Below are positions 44,685-52,598 of a DNA stretch of 64,000 nt, in pieces. The notes beneath the pieces were generated by a model. The model had not been told where the DNA came from. It did not search any database and saw only the letters and a list, made by a program, of their open reading frames with translations. Every line of letters begins with the position of its first letter. Positions within the stretch are counted from its first letter, which is position 1. Origin of the DNA: Streptomyces venezuelae (GTDB lineage Bacteria; Actinomycetota; Actinomycetes; Streptomycetales; Streptomycetaceae); NCBI RefSeq assembly GCF_008642315.1, contig NZ_CP029192.1, positions 62,001-126,000 of the forward strand. Direction: 5' to 3'. A program made the position numbers and the translations under genes.

Positions 44685-45230
44685 TCAGGCCCGGTGGTCG
44701 CCCGGGATGCGCTCCAGCAGGCCGCGCAGGTCGTCGGCGTGCTCCTCCTCCTGGGCCAGCAGCTCCTCGAAGACGCGGCGGGTGGTGGGGTCGCCCTCGC
44801 CCAGCCACTGGGCGATCTCGGTGTAGGCGGCGACGGCGACGCGTTCGGCGACCAGGTCCTCCTTGATCATTTCGATCAGGTCGGTGCCCTCGTGGTACTC
44901 CGCGTGGGAGCGGGAGGTGAGCGTGTCGGGGTTGAAGTCCGGTTCGCCGCCCAGCTGGACGATGCGCTGGGCCAGTTTGTCGGCGTGCTCCTGCTCCTCC
45001 TGGGCGTGTTCCAGGAACTCCGCGGCCACCGGCTCGGAGTACAGGCCCGAGACCGTGTAGTAGTGCCGCTTGTAGCGCAGGGTGCAGACGATCTCGGTGG
45101 CGAGGGCCTCGTTGAGCACGAGGAGTACGCGCTGCAGGTCCGCGCCGTAGGCGTCGGTGACCGGGCCCTTCTCGATCTGCCGGCGGGCCCGCTCGCGGAT
45201 GGTCTGGATGTCGGTCAGGAACTCGGCCAT
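44685..45230 (-). CDS. Bacterioferritin-like diiron protein
   Basis: The 181-aa product is a four-helix ferritin-like protein. The diiron ligands are visible as E in LNEALATEIVCTLRYKRHYY, ExxH in HAQEEQEHADKLAQRI, E in LVAERVAVAAYTE and ExxH in EELLAQEEEHADDLRG. No haem-binding Met at the usual bacterioferritin position is obvious, so it may be a DPS/Bfr-like iron-storage or oxidative-stress protein. The start MAEFLTDIQ is the first good candidate. Confidence 0.88.
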   Translation of the reverse strand: MAEFLTDIQTIRERARRQIEKGPVTDAYGADLQRVLLVLNEALATEIVCTLRYKRHYYTVSGLYSEPVAAEFLEHAQEEQEHADKLAQRIVQLGGEPDFNPDTLTSRSHAEYHEGTDLIEMIKEDLVAERVAVAAYTEIAQWLGEGDPTTRRVFEELLAQEEEHADDLRGLLERIPGDHRA

Positions 45231-45395
45231 GGCTGCTGCTCTCTGCTGGGTGGTCGGGGCGGCGGGCGGAGGGCGTCCGGTGACCCGCCACCCCCTGACC
45301 GTACCCATTTGTCCGCATTCATCCCCTGCTGGCCGGGGCCGGGGTGCGGTTGCGGGGTGCGGCTCCGGAACCGGGGCGGGGTTCCGGGGCGGGGT

Positions 45396-46112
45396 TCAGG
45401 TTCCGGGGGCGGTGAGGAAGTTCCGTACCCCTTGGGAGACCGTGTCGTCGCCCAGCAGGTCGTTGTGGGCCAGGCAGCCGGCCGCGTGGTTGGCCGCCCC
45501 GGCCAGCGGGACGCTGGCGTCGGGGTTGATGACCTCGTCGCAGGAGGAGGCCCAGGTCGCGTACGCCACCGGGCCGGGGGTCTCGTCGCCCTGGGCGAGT
45601 CGGTCGGTGACGTAGGAGCCGGGGGTCATGTCGCGGCAGGCCTGCGACCACAGGGCGCACGCCCAGGCGGTGGTGGTGCCGTGGTTGGGGCCGCCCAGCG
45701 AGACCCAGTGGGCGACGGCGGGCGCGCCGCCGCCGAATTTCACATACCAGCGCGTGACCAGGCTGCCGAAGGAGTGGGCCACCAGGTCCACGCGGTCGGC
45801 GCCGGTGCGGGCGCGCACCTGGGCGACGTAGGCGGCCAGGCGGCCGGCGAGGTCCTCGTTGACCGAGCGGCTGGTGTCGTAGCCAAAGGAGTACAGGTCG
45901 TCCTCGCCGTATCCGGCGGTCTTGAAGTCCTCGCGCAGGGCGCCCCATACGCCGGGGTCGGCGTTGTAGCCGTGCACGAAGACGACGGGGCGGGGGGCGG
46001 GTGCGGGGGTGCGGGCCGCGGCGGCGGGCGCCGCGGCCGGCGTCAGGGCGAGCGCGCACAGCCAGCCGAGCAGCAGGCGTGCCGCGCGGCGGGCGCTGGG
46101 GTCCATCGGCAC
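45396..46112 (-). CDS. Secreted lipase/esterase, class 2 type
   Basis: The 238-aa protein begins with a signal peptide (RRAARLLLGWLCALALTPAAAPAAAA). A lipase fold follows: RPVVFVHGYNADPGVWGAL (oxyanion region), nucleophile VDLVAHSFGSLVTRWYV and the family motif WVSLGGPNHGTTTAW. The GTG start is set by GAGGAG. It resembles exported Streptomyces triacylglycerol lipases of class 2. Cysteines in the mature part (ACALWSQAC, SSCDEV, AGCLAH) suggest disulfides. A single gene. Confidence 0.88.
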   Translation of the reverse strand: MPMDPSARRAARLLLGWLCALALTPAAAPAAAARTPAPAPRPVVFVHGYNADPGVWGALREDFKTAGYGEDDLYSFGYDTSRSVNEDLAGRLAAYVAQVRARTGADRVDLVAHSFGSLVTRWYVKFGGGAPAVAHWVSLGGPNHGTTTAWACALWSQACRDMTPGSYVTDRLAQGDETPGPVAYATWASSCDEVINPDASVPLAGAANHAAGCLAHNDLLGDDTVSQGVRNFLTAPGT

Positions 46113-46230
46113 GGGGGTCTCCTCACCGGGCGCCGGGCACGGGGAGGGGGCCCGCGCCGCGTCCGCACCGCGCGGACGCGGTGGTGATTGTGGGGGCGGG
46201 CGCGGCAGATGAGAAGAGTCCGGCGTGCTC

Positions 46231-46746
46231 TCACCCGCGGCCGGCCGTCTCCCCCGTCCCGGCCGTGTCTCCGGTGCCGGTCAGCGGCTGCCCGCAGCGG
46301 GCGCAGAAGCGGTCCTCGCGGCCGGCGGCCAGGCGTCCGCACTGCGGGCAGACCCAATCCAGCAGGCAGACCGGCTCCCCCGCGCCCGTGCCGGGGCCGG
46401 CGGGGGCGGGGCGGCGGTGGGCGGTGGTGTAGGTCAGGCCCTGTGCGCCGGCCCGCAGGGCGTGCGCGGTGCGGGCGGGCAGCCAGGCCAGGGCGCCGGG
46501 GGCGAGTGGGAAGCGGGTGTCCGCCAGGCGCAGTTCGCCGTCGCCGGCCAGCACGGTGAGCAGGAGTCCGTGCCCGGCCCCGGCGTCCTCGCCCAGGTCC
46601 GTGCCGGGGGCCAGGCGCACCACGGCGGCGTCCAGGTCGCGGTCGCGCTCGTGCAGCGACCACACCAGGCTGACGGGTCCGCGGCCGGGGGCGCCGGTCT
46701 GCCGGGGGCTCAGGAAGAGCGGGGTGGGCGCGCCGGGTTCGCTCAT
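46231..46746 (-). CDS. Cupin-like protein with C-terminal zinc ribbon
   Basis: The 171-aa product combines a cupin-like beta barrel (VVRLAPGTDLGEDAGAGHGLLLTVLAGDGELRLADTRFPLAPGALAWLPARTAHALRA) with a C-terminal zinc-ribbon pair CPQCGRL...FCARCGQPL. The metal site of the cupin is weak, with few His residues, so it may bind a ligand rather than catalyse. It is a single gene; the gap upstream holds a long inverted repeat. Confidence 0.7.
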   Translation of the reverse strand: MSEPGAPTPLFLSPRQTGAPGRGPVSLVWSLHERDRDLDAAVVRLAPGTDLGEDAGAGHGLLLTVLAGDGELRLADTRFPLAPGALAWLPARTAHALRAGAQGLTYTTAHRRPAPAGPGTGAGEPVCLLDWVCPQCGRLAAGREDRFCARCGQPLTGTGDTAGTGETAGRG

Positions 46747-46882
46747 GGGTTGCTGTGCCTTTACTCGTCCGGGTGCGGCCGCTGTCCGGCGCGGCCGGGC
46801 GCCGGTGCGGGTCAGGCGCAGTGTGCCGCAGCCGGGGCGCCGTGCGCACCGGTGCCCGCCGCGAGCGGGGTGCGGCGGGCGC

Positions 46883-46944
46883 GGCAATCCCTCCGGGGGC
46901 GCTCGACGCGAGGGGAAATATCACGAGCAGGTCCCCGGAGGGAT
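46883..46944. promoter_or_regulatory. 14-base inverted repeat with 34-base spacer
   Basis: CAATCCCTCCGGGG (46883-46896) is perfectly complementary to 46931-46944. The spacer holds the AT-rich GGAAATATCACGAG. It lies between the quinone reductase stop and the cupin start, both leftward, so it could be a terminator for the first, an operator for the second, or a structured leader. Confidence 0.55.
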
Positions 46945-46975
46945 TGTCTGTGAGGCGGGCCGGGGGCTGGTGGGG

Positions 46976-47599
46976 TCAGGTGTCGGTGCGGCCGGCCTTC
47001 AAGGCCGCGGCGACGTCGACCACCCGCCGGGCCTGGTAGGCGGCGGCCTGCAACGTCACCTCACTGGGCGCCACCTGATTGCCCGGCGCCCCCGCCACGT
47101 GCGAGGTGCCATACGGATTGCCGGTCTGGAACTGCACCGGATCGGTGTAGCCGGGCGGCACGATCACCCCGCCCCAGTGATAGAACGTGTTGGCCAGCGC
47201 CAAAATCGTCGACTCCTGACCCCCGTGCAGCGTATTGCTCGACGTGAACGCCGAATACACCTTCCCCGCCAACTTCCCCTGCGCCCACAGCGGACCCGTC
47301 GTCTCGATGAACGCCCGCAACTGACTGGACGGATTACCGAACCGCGTCGGCGTCCCCCACAACACCGCATCCGCCCACACCAGATCCTCATGCACCGGCT
47401 CAGGAACCTCCGCATGCTCGGCCCGGTAGCGCTCCCAGGCCGCATTGGCCGCCACCGCCGCCGCCGGCGCCGTCTCGGCCACCCGACGCACCCGCACCCG
47501 CGCCCCGGCCTTCTCCGCCCCCTCCGCCGCCGCATGCGCCAACGCATGCACATTGCCCATCGCACTGTAATAAACGATCGCCACGTTCACGGTTGTCAT
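46976..47599 (-). CDS. NAD(P)H:quinone oxidoreductase, WrbA type
   Basis: This 207-aa flavodoxin-fold enzyme reduces quinones by two electrons with FMN. The FMN loop is YYSAMGNVHALA at the N-terminus, GTPTRFGNPSSQLRAFIE is the family signature and FTSSNTLHGGQESTIL the second FMN contact region. Length and motifs match type IV (WrbA) enzymes. It is divergent from an ECF41 sigma gene and has an ECF41-type promoter (47678-47704). AAGGGG precedes the ATG. It may keep a quinone intermediate or product reduced for protection or for tailoring. Confidence 0.92.
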   Translation of the reverse strand: MTTVNVAIVYYSAMGNVHALAHAAAEGAEKAGARVRVRRVAETAPAAAVAANAAWERYRAEHAEVPEPVHEDLVWADAVLWGTPTRFGNPSSQLRAFIETTGPLWAQGKLAGKVYSAFTSSNTLHGGQESTILALANTFYHWGGVIVPPGYTDPVQFQTGNPYGTSHVAGAPGNQVAPSEVTLQAAAYQARRVVDVAAALKAGRTDT

Positions 47600-47677
47600 G
47601 ACTGTTCCCCTTGCTCATGCGGCGCCCGGCCGGGGCCAACTGGCGGCGGCCGGGGCGGGCTTGATCTCCTCCGGTAC

Positions 47678-47704
47678 GACGACGCAGGCCCTTGTAATGT
47701 GAGG
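47678..47704 (-). promoter_or_regulatory. ECF41-type promoter of the quinone reductase gene
   Basis: Read leftward, CCTCACA (47704-47698), 16 bases, then CGTC (47681-47678), 79 bases before the quinone reductase ATG. A second CGTC overlaps three bases upstream. It sits between that gene and the divergent ECF41 sigma gene. Confidence 0.7.
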
Positions 47705-47748
47705 TGACAAGCAGGGCGGACGCGAAAACCAAGGGAGTTGGCGACACC

Positions 47749-48678
47749 ATGAGCATGCAGCCTGATGCAGGGGGCGCCCTCTTTCCCGCGGAGCCGGGCG
47801 CCGTGCTGCGGGAGCGGCCCCGGCTCATCAATCTCGCCTACCGCTTTTTGGGGTCGCTGGCCGATGCCGAGGACGTGGTGCAGGAGACCTACGTGCGCTG
47901 GTATGCCATGTCCGCGCAGCAGCAGGCGGCCATCGTCTCCCCCGGCGGGTGGCTGACCAAGGTCGCCAGCCGGATCTGTCTGGACCTGCTGGGCTCGGCG
48001 CGGGCGCGGCGGGAGAAGTACGTGGGCGAGTGGCTTCCCGAGCCGCTGCCCGACCGGGCGGAGTGGGGCGGCGGGCGCGCGGAGGCCAGCGGGGATCCGG
48101 CCGACCGGGTCACCCTGGACGAGTCGGTGGGCATGGCCTTCCTGGTGGTGCTGGAGGCGATGACGCCGGCCGAGCGGGTCGCGTTCATCCTGCACGACGT
48201 CTTCCGCTATCCCTTCGGGGACATCGCCGAGATCGTGGGGCGCACTCCGGCGGCCTGCCGTCAGCTGGCCGCCTCCGCGCGGCGCCGGGTGGGCGCGCAC
48301 CGCTCCGAGGGGGCCGACAGGGGCCAACGCGCCGGGGTGGTCGGCGACTTCAAGCAGGCCTGGGAGAGCCAGGACATCAAGGCCCTGATCGGCCTGCTGG
48401 ACCCGGACGTCACCGTCGTCTCCGACGGCGGCGGTCTGGTGCGCACCACGCTCGAGCCCCTTGGCGGCGGCGAAGAGGTCGCGCAGTCCTTGCTGTTCGT
48501 CTCCGCGCGGACCCCGGACGCCAAGATCCTGGAACGCAGCGTCAACGGCCAGCCGGGGCTGGTCGTCGAGCACGAGGGCACCGTGGTGTCCGTGCTCGCC
48601 TTCGACATCGTCGACGGGCGCATCCAGCACATCTGGGCCGTGCGCAACCCCGAGAAACTGCGCCCCTGGGCGAGTTGA
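47749..48678 (+). CDS. ECF41-type sigma factor with C-terminal SnoaL-like domain
   Basis: The 309-aa protein has sigma region 2 (RPRLINLAYRFLGSLADAEDVVQETYVRWY) and region 4 (MTPAERVAFILHDVFRYPFGDIAEIVGRTPAACRQLAASARRRV). A NTF2/SnoaL-like C-terminal domain follows from about residue 195. ECF41 sigmas are controlled by this domain instead of a separate anti-sigma factor. The signature motifs are partly kept: DGGGLV for DGGGK and NPEKLRPW for NPDKL. AAGGGAG sets the ATG (MSMQPDAGG). It probably drives the divergent quinone reductase and related promoters. Confidence 0.92.
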   Translation: MSMQPDAGGALFPAEPGAVLRERPRLINLAYRFLGSLADAEDVVQETYVRWYAMSAQQQAAIVSPGGWLTKVASRICLDLLGSARARREKYVGEWLPEPLPDRAEWGGGRAEASGDPADRVTLDESVGMAFLVVLEAMTPAERVAFILHDVFRYPFGDIAEIVGRTPAACRQLAASARRRVGAHRSEGADRGQRAGVVGDFKQAWESQDIKALIGLLDPDVTVVSDGGGLVRTTLEPLGGGEEVAQSLLFVSARTPDAKILERSVNGQPGLVVEHEGTVVSVLAFDIVDGRIQHIWAVRNPEKLRPWAS

Positions 48679-48690
48679 CCGGCGCGGGGC

Positions 48691-48715
48691 GCCGGAGGCC
48701 CGGTGGGCCTCCGGC
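48691..48715. terminator. Bidirectional hairpin between convergent ECF41 and methyltransferase genes
   Basis: GCCGGAGGCCC (48691-48701) pairs with GGGCCTCCGGC (48705-48715) around a three-base loop. It stands between two converging stops. Confidence 0.75.
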
Positions 48716-48741
48716 GTGACCCCGGTCAGCCGGTCAGCCGG

Positions 48742-49812
48742 TCATGCGATCTTCGTCGCGGACAGGATGGCCTGTACCGGGATGACGTCGCGCGGGATCT
48801 CGGAGGCGTCCTTGGTGATGGCCTTGGTCACCTTGAAGCCGCACTCCTCCAGCCAGCTCTGGTACACCGACAGCTTCTGCGGTCCGCCCTGGCCCATGGC
48901 CGCCCCGATGAAGAAGGCCGGGAAGAAGTCGACGTTGTAGTTGTCGGTGTCCTTGATGTTCTCGGGGTAGACCGGCACCAGGATGTGGACCGTCCCGCCG
49001 ACCTCGAGCGACTTGTTGACGCCGGTCAGGATCTTCTGCACGTCGTCCTTGTCGAACATGTCCAGGAAGTGCTTGATCAGTACGGTGTCGAAGCCCTGGG
49101 GGATCTCGTCGAAGACGTTGCCGCCGATGAACGACAGGTGCTCCTGCAGGCCGTGGTCGCGGAAGTTCGCCAGCGCCTCCTCCTCCTTGTCCGGCAGGTC
49201 GAAGGTGGTCACCCGCAGCCCGGGCGACTCCTTGTGCTTGAAGGTGTGGATCGCACCCAGGCCGGTGTTGCCGGCCAGGTCCAGCACCCGGGCGCCGGCG
49301 GGCACCTCGACGTTGGCGAAGAACCAGGGGTCGATGTTGGCGGTGACGGTGTTCATCAGCTTCAGCCAGGCATCGTTGAGGTCCTGGTGGTCGGCCACCG
49401 CGTCGTACAGGGTGCCTTCGGCGCCGTAGAGCTCCTTGAGGCCCACGATGGTGCGGCTCTGCACGCTCTGGGTGAGGTAGAACAGCTGCCGCAGCGCCGT
49501 GACCTTGATCAGGTTCATGTAGCGCAGGGCGCGCTGGAGGTCGCTCTCGGCGACCTCGGCGAGCGCGTCCAGGGAGTATCCGGCGCTGTCCTCGTCGTAG
49601 GCGACGAAGCCCTCCTTGACCATGAGGAAGAGCAGCTGTTCCACGGCGTCGGGCTTGGCGCCGACGGCCTGGCCGAGCTCGGCGGCGCTCAGGCCCGGCC
49701 GCTCGCGCAGCCGGTCGATGATGCCGAGCTCGAAGACGGACAGCAGGGTCATGAACCGCGAGGGCCCCACCATGTATTCACGGAAGCGTGCGAGCGTGGC
49801 GTCTGACGTCAT
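48742..49812 (-). CDS. SAM-dependent O-methyltransferase, small-molecule type
   Basis: This 356-aa methyltransferase has an N-terminal winged-helix dimerisation domain (FELGIIDRLRERPGLSAAELGQAVGAKPDAVEQLLFLMVKEGFV) and a Rossmann core with ARVLDLAGNTGLGAIHTF near residue 173. At the position of the catalytic His in plant-type enzymes (HDW motif) it reads KHFLDMFDKDD, so general-base catalysis by that residue is absent. It follows the ligase-like gene by 87 bases on the same strand. AAAAGGA precedes the ATG. Likely acts on a phenol or carboxylate of the aromatic moiety. Confidence 0.88.
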   Translation of the reverse strand: MTSDATLARFREYMVGPSRFMTLLSVFELGIIDRLRERPGLSAAELGQAVGAKPDAVEQLLFLMVKEGFVAYDEDSAGYSLDALAEVAESDLQRALRYMNLIKVTALRQLFYLTQSVQSRTIVGLKELYGAEGTLYDAVADHQDLNDAWLKLMNTVTANIDPWFFANVEVPAGARVLDLAGNTGLGAIHTFKHKESPGLRVTTFDLPDKEEEALANFRDHGLQEHLSFIGGNVFDEIPQGFDTVLIKHFLDMFDKDDVQKILTGVNKSLEVGGTVHILVPVYPENIKDTDNYNVDFFPAFFIGAAMGQGGPQKLSVYQSWLEECGFKVTKAITKDASEIPRDVIPVQAILSATKIA

Positions 49813-49899
49813 TGCGGGAGTCCTTTTCGGGTCGGGGGTTCGGCGTCGGGGGTTCGGGTTCGGGGCTGCGTCGGCGGCCGGGGCGCTCACCGGCCGGGC

Positions 49900-51486
49900 T
49901 CAGGCCCGCTCGGCGGGCTTCTTGGCGAACCGGTCGGCCAGGGCCAGCCGCTGGACCTTGAGCGTGGCGGTGCGGGGCAGTTCGGCCTGCGGGATCTGGA
50001 CGGGGTCGGCCAGCTGCGGGAAGGGGGCCACGGCCGCCTTCCAGCGCTGTGGATCCAGGGGGGCGTCGTCGGTGGTGCAGATGACCGGGACGGGCTCGGC
50101 GTCCGGGCCCGCCACCACGACCAGTTCGCTCAGTTCGGGCAGCCGGCCCAGCACCACGTCCTCGATCTCCAGGGAGCTGCGCACCCCGGCGATCATGTCG
50201 ACCTCCCGGTCGAGCATGTGCAGGCAGCCGAAGCGGGTGCGGTAGCCGACGTCCCCGGTACGCCACCACTGGCCGTCCCGGTTGGTGTCGTAGCGGTCCT
50301 GCTCGGCGAAGTAGGCCGGGGCCAGGCCGTCCCAGGCCACCTCGATGGAGCCGGGGTTGTCCTGGGAGGGGGTGTGTCCGTCGCGGCTCACCACGCGGAC
50401 GCGGGCCGCACCCCAGGGCATGGGCCAGCCCACGCAGCGGCCGTTGGCCTTGTGCGCGGAGTGGCGGAAGTAGGCGCGGCCCACGGCCGGGCCGACCTCG
50501 CTCTGCCCGTAGATCTGGAAGAAGAGGGCGCCGCGCCGGTCGGAGGCCTTGAGCAGGCGGCTCATCGTGCCGGGGTGGATCGCGTCGAAGGTGCTGCTGA
50601 AGACCTTCACGGACCCGAAGGGGGCCCGCGGGTCGGCGGCCAGGCCCTCCCATTCCATCAGGGAGTTGGGCAGGGCCTCGATGAGGACGGGGCGGTGCTC
50701 CAAGAGCTGCTCGGCGACGGCGGCCGGGTCGGCCTCGCGCATCAGCAGGACGGGGAACTCCTTGAGCAGTGCCAGCGACATCGCCGCGACCATGCGGGAG
50801 TGCACGAAGGGGACGTGGATGGCCACCGTCTCCTTCTTGCGCATCAGCGACAGCAGCCGCCACTGCGGGATCAGCCGCTGGCCCTGGGTGCGCGGTGTGT
50901 GCACCACCAGCTTGGGGATGCCGGTGGTCCCCGACGTGTGGGTGATAACCGCCGCCTCGTCCAGCGGCCGCAGCACCGGCCGCACCCGCGGCGAGCCCGC
51001 CAGCCCGGCCAGGGAGAGCGCGCCCTCGCGCTCGCCGGCCACCACGATGACCCGCTCGGTCAGCTCCCCCAGCGCCACGTGTGCGAGCACGTCCAGCTTG
51101 CCCGTGTCGGTCAGCAGGCTCGGCCGGCCCAGCCGCTCCATCAGCACCGCGACCGTCGCCGCGTCCAGCGCCGGCGACAGGTTCACCACCACCGCCCCGA
51201 TCCGCGACACCGCCGCGGCCAGCATCCAGTGGTCGGCGTTGGCCCGCTTGTAGAGCACCACGTGCTCCCCCGGACGCACCCCGGCCGCCCACAGCCGGCC
51301 CGCCAGGTCATCGACCAGGTCCGCGTACTGACGTACTGTCAGGCGACGGCCCGCCTCCGGCAGCACATCCAGGTCGTGGTCCAGCGTGATCGGCGTCGAG
51401 GCGTTCACCGCCGCCGCCATCTCCGGCAGCAGACCGATGTGCAGACCGCGCTTGAGGATCGATCGGTAGGCTATTGAGCCCTTCAT
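49900..51486 (-). CDS. AMP-dependent synthetase/ligase (acyl-CoA ligase-like)
   Basis: This 528-aa member of the adenylate-forming family should activate a carboxylic acid as acyl-AMP. The P-loop-like core is THTSGTTGIPKLVVHT near residue 187, the middle motif is QIYGQSEVGPA and the hinge region is WWRTGDVGYRTRFGCLHMLDREVDMI. The catalytic C-terminal Lys is probably the one in TLKVQRLAL. KGSIAYRSILKRGLHIGLLPEMAAAV is an unusual N-terminus. AAAGGAG sets the ATG. No carrier protein is nearby. The substrate may be an aryl or prenylated acid. Confidence 0.88.
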   Translation of the reverse strand: MKGSIAYRSILKRGLHIGLLPEMAAAVNASTPITLDHDLDVLPEAGRRLTVRQYADLVDDLAGRLWAAGVRPGEHVVLYKRANADHWMLAAAVSRIGAVVVNLSPALDAATVAVLMERLGRPSLLTDTGKLDVLAHVALGELTERVIVVAGEREGALSLAGLAGSPRVRPVLRPLDEAAVITHTSGTTGIPKLVVHTPRTQGQRLIPQWRLLSLMRKKETVAIHVPFVHSRMVAAMSLALLKEFPVLLMREADPAAVAEQLLEHRPVLIEALPNSLMEWEGLAADPRAPFGSVKVFSSTFDAIHPGTMSRLLKASDRRGALFFQIYGQSEVGPAVGRAYFRHSAHKANGRCVGWPMPWGAARVRVVSRDGHTPSQDNPGSIEVAWDGLAPAYFAEQDRYDTNRDGQWWRTGDVGYRTRFGCLHMLDREVDMIAGVRSSLEIEDVVLGRLPELSELVVVAGPDAEPVPVICTTDDAPLDPQRWKAAVAPFPQLADPVQIPQAELPRTATLKVQRLALADRFAKKPAERA

Positions 51487-51832
51487 AGGACTGTCTCCTT
51501 TTGGGCATGCGGGCGAGATCGGCGACGCGCCGGGCGGAGCCTGCGGCGTCGCCACGCGGGAAACTCTTCGGCAATCGCTCGGCCTTCGGGGAGTTCAGGT
51601 CCACAGCAGCGGGGATGCCGAAACAAGGGGGCGCCCGGCCACCCCGGCGGGCTCGGGGACGGCGGGCGCGAAATGTGCCGGTTCACGGACGGCGCCGGCG
51701 CGGCGGGCGGGCCCGGACAGGAACCCGGGGGCAAGGCTGCCGGGCGGGGCGACGGCTGCGGCCGCCGGCAACTCGCCGCCGTGTCAGCGGATGTGAGAAG
51801 AGGAGACGCCGGCCCATGAGGGCCCGCCCCCG

Positions 51833-51963
51833 GTGGTCAACGGACGAGCCGGCCTCGTGGTCCAGGAGGACGATCTCACCGTGAGCGTCCTGGAACTCGC
51901 GCCACCGGCGACCGCATCACCCGCACCCGGCCGGTGCGCGGTCTCGACAAGCTGCGGCAGCGG
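51833..51963 (+). pseudogene. Decayed C-terminal end of an ECF41 sigma factor
   Basis: In the 558-base gap before the ligase gene, a forward frame reads VVNGRAGLVVQEDDLTVSVLEL. It matches VNGRPGLVVQQDGVTVSVLAL of the ECF41 at 55.3 kb almost residue for residue. After a frame change near 51905 it continues as GDRITRTRPVRGLDKLRQR, which aligns with DDHITHIWAMRNPEKLRPW. The sigma domains are missing. This is a remnant of a third ECF41 gene, showing duplication and loss in this cluster. Confidence 0.75.
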
Positions 51964-52044
51964 AAGGCGGGTCCGCGCCCCTGGCCGGGTGGCGGACGCG
52001 CACAGCCGCCCCGGAGCAGCTGTGCGCGGCGGGCCGGTGCGGTG

Positions 52045-52431
52045 TCAGCCCTGGGGCTGGGGCGCGGCGGGGACGAGGTAGGTCTCGATGCGGCTGACCA
52101 GGTCGCCCCGGAAGATGACGTAGTCGGAGAAGAGAAGCTCCAGCTGGCCGCCGTCGGGCTGGGGAACGTGAATGGTGCCGCTCACCGAGAGCGTGTCGCC
52201 CTCTTCGAGGATGCGCTCGATCTTGTGGGTCGGCACCTGCGAACCGGCATCCTTGTGCATGATGCCGTCCCTGTTGTCAATCATGGCAAGGAGCACCTGC
52301 TTGCCCTGGAGCGGGGCCTGCCCCTTCTTCTCAAAAACGAAGTCATCGGTCACCAGGGACAGAAGCTTCTCGCGCTCGCCGCGCTGCAGGTATTCGGCGT
52401 ACTGCTTGAGAGTTTCTTTGTGGTTACTCAT
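52045..52431 (-). CDS. SnoaL/NTF2-like protein
   Basis: This 128-aa protein has an NTF2-like pattern: MSNHKETLKQYAEYLQRGEREKLLSLVTDDFVFEKKG, then strands ending LLFSDYVIFRGDLVSRIETYLVP. Relatives act as cyclases, isomerases or binding proteins for polyketides and terpenes. Its base composition is less GC-rich than that of its neighbours and its ribosome-binding site is weak. It sits upstream of the ligase gene and downstream of the MFS gene on the same strand but separated from the latter by a terminator. Confidence 0.8.
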   Translation of the reverse strand: MSNHKETLKQYAEYLQRGEREKLLSLVTDDFVFEKKGQAPLQGKQVLLAMIDNRDGIMHKDAGSQVPTHKIERILEEGDTLSVSGTIHVPQPDGGQLELLFSDYVIFRGDLVSRIETYLVPAAPQPQG

Positions 52432-52515
52432 GGCAAAGACATTGGCACGGCCGTCTCAATGGACACTGGAGCCCTGCCTGAATAAGTGGGCATCGGGCCG
52501 GGATGCGGAAATAGA

Positions 52516-52542
52516 AAGGCGGCCCCTATTCACGGGGCCGCC
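52516..52542 (-). terminator. Rho-independent terminator after the MFS exporter
   Basis: Read leftward, GGCGGCCCC pairs with GGGGCCGCC around a short loop and is followed by TTTCTATTTCC. It lies about 55 bases past the MFS stop. Confidence 0.75.
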
Positions 52543-52598
52543 CTTCTTGTTCCGGGCCAACGCCCCCCGGGAACCGTGGGTTTGGGGGGCGGGGTGTC

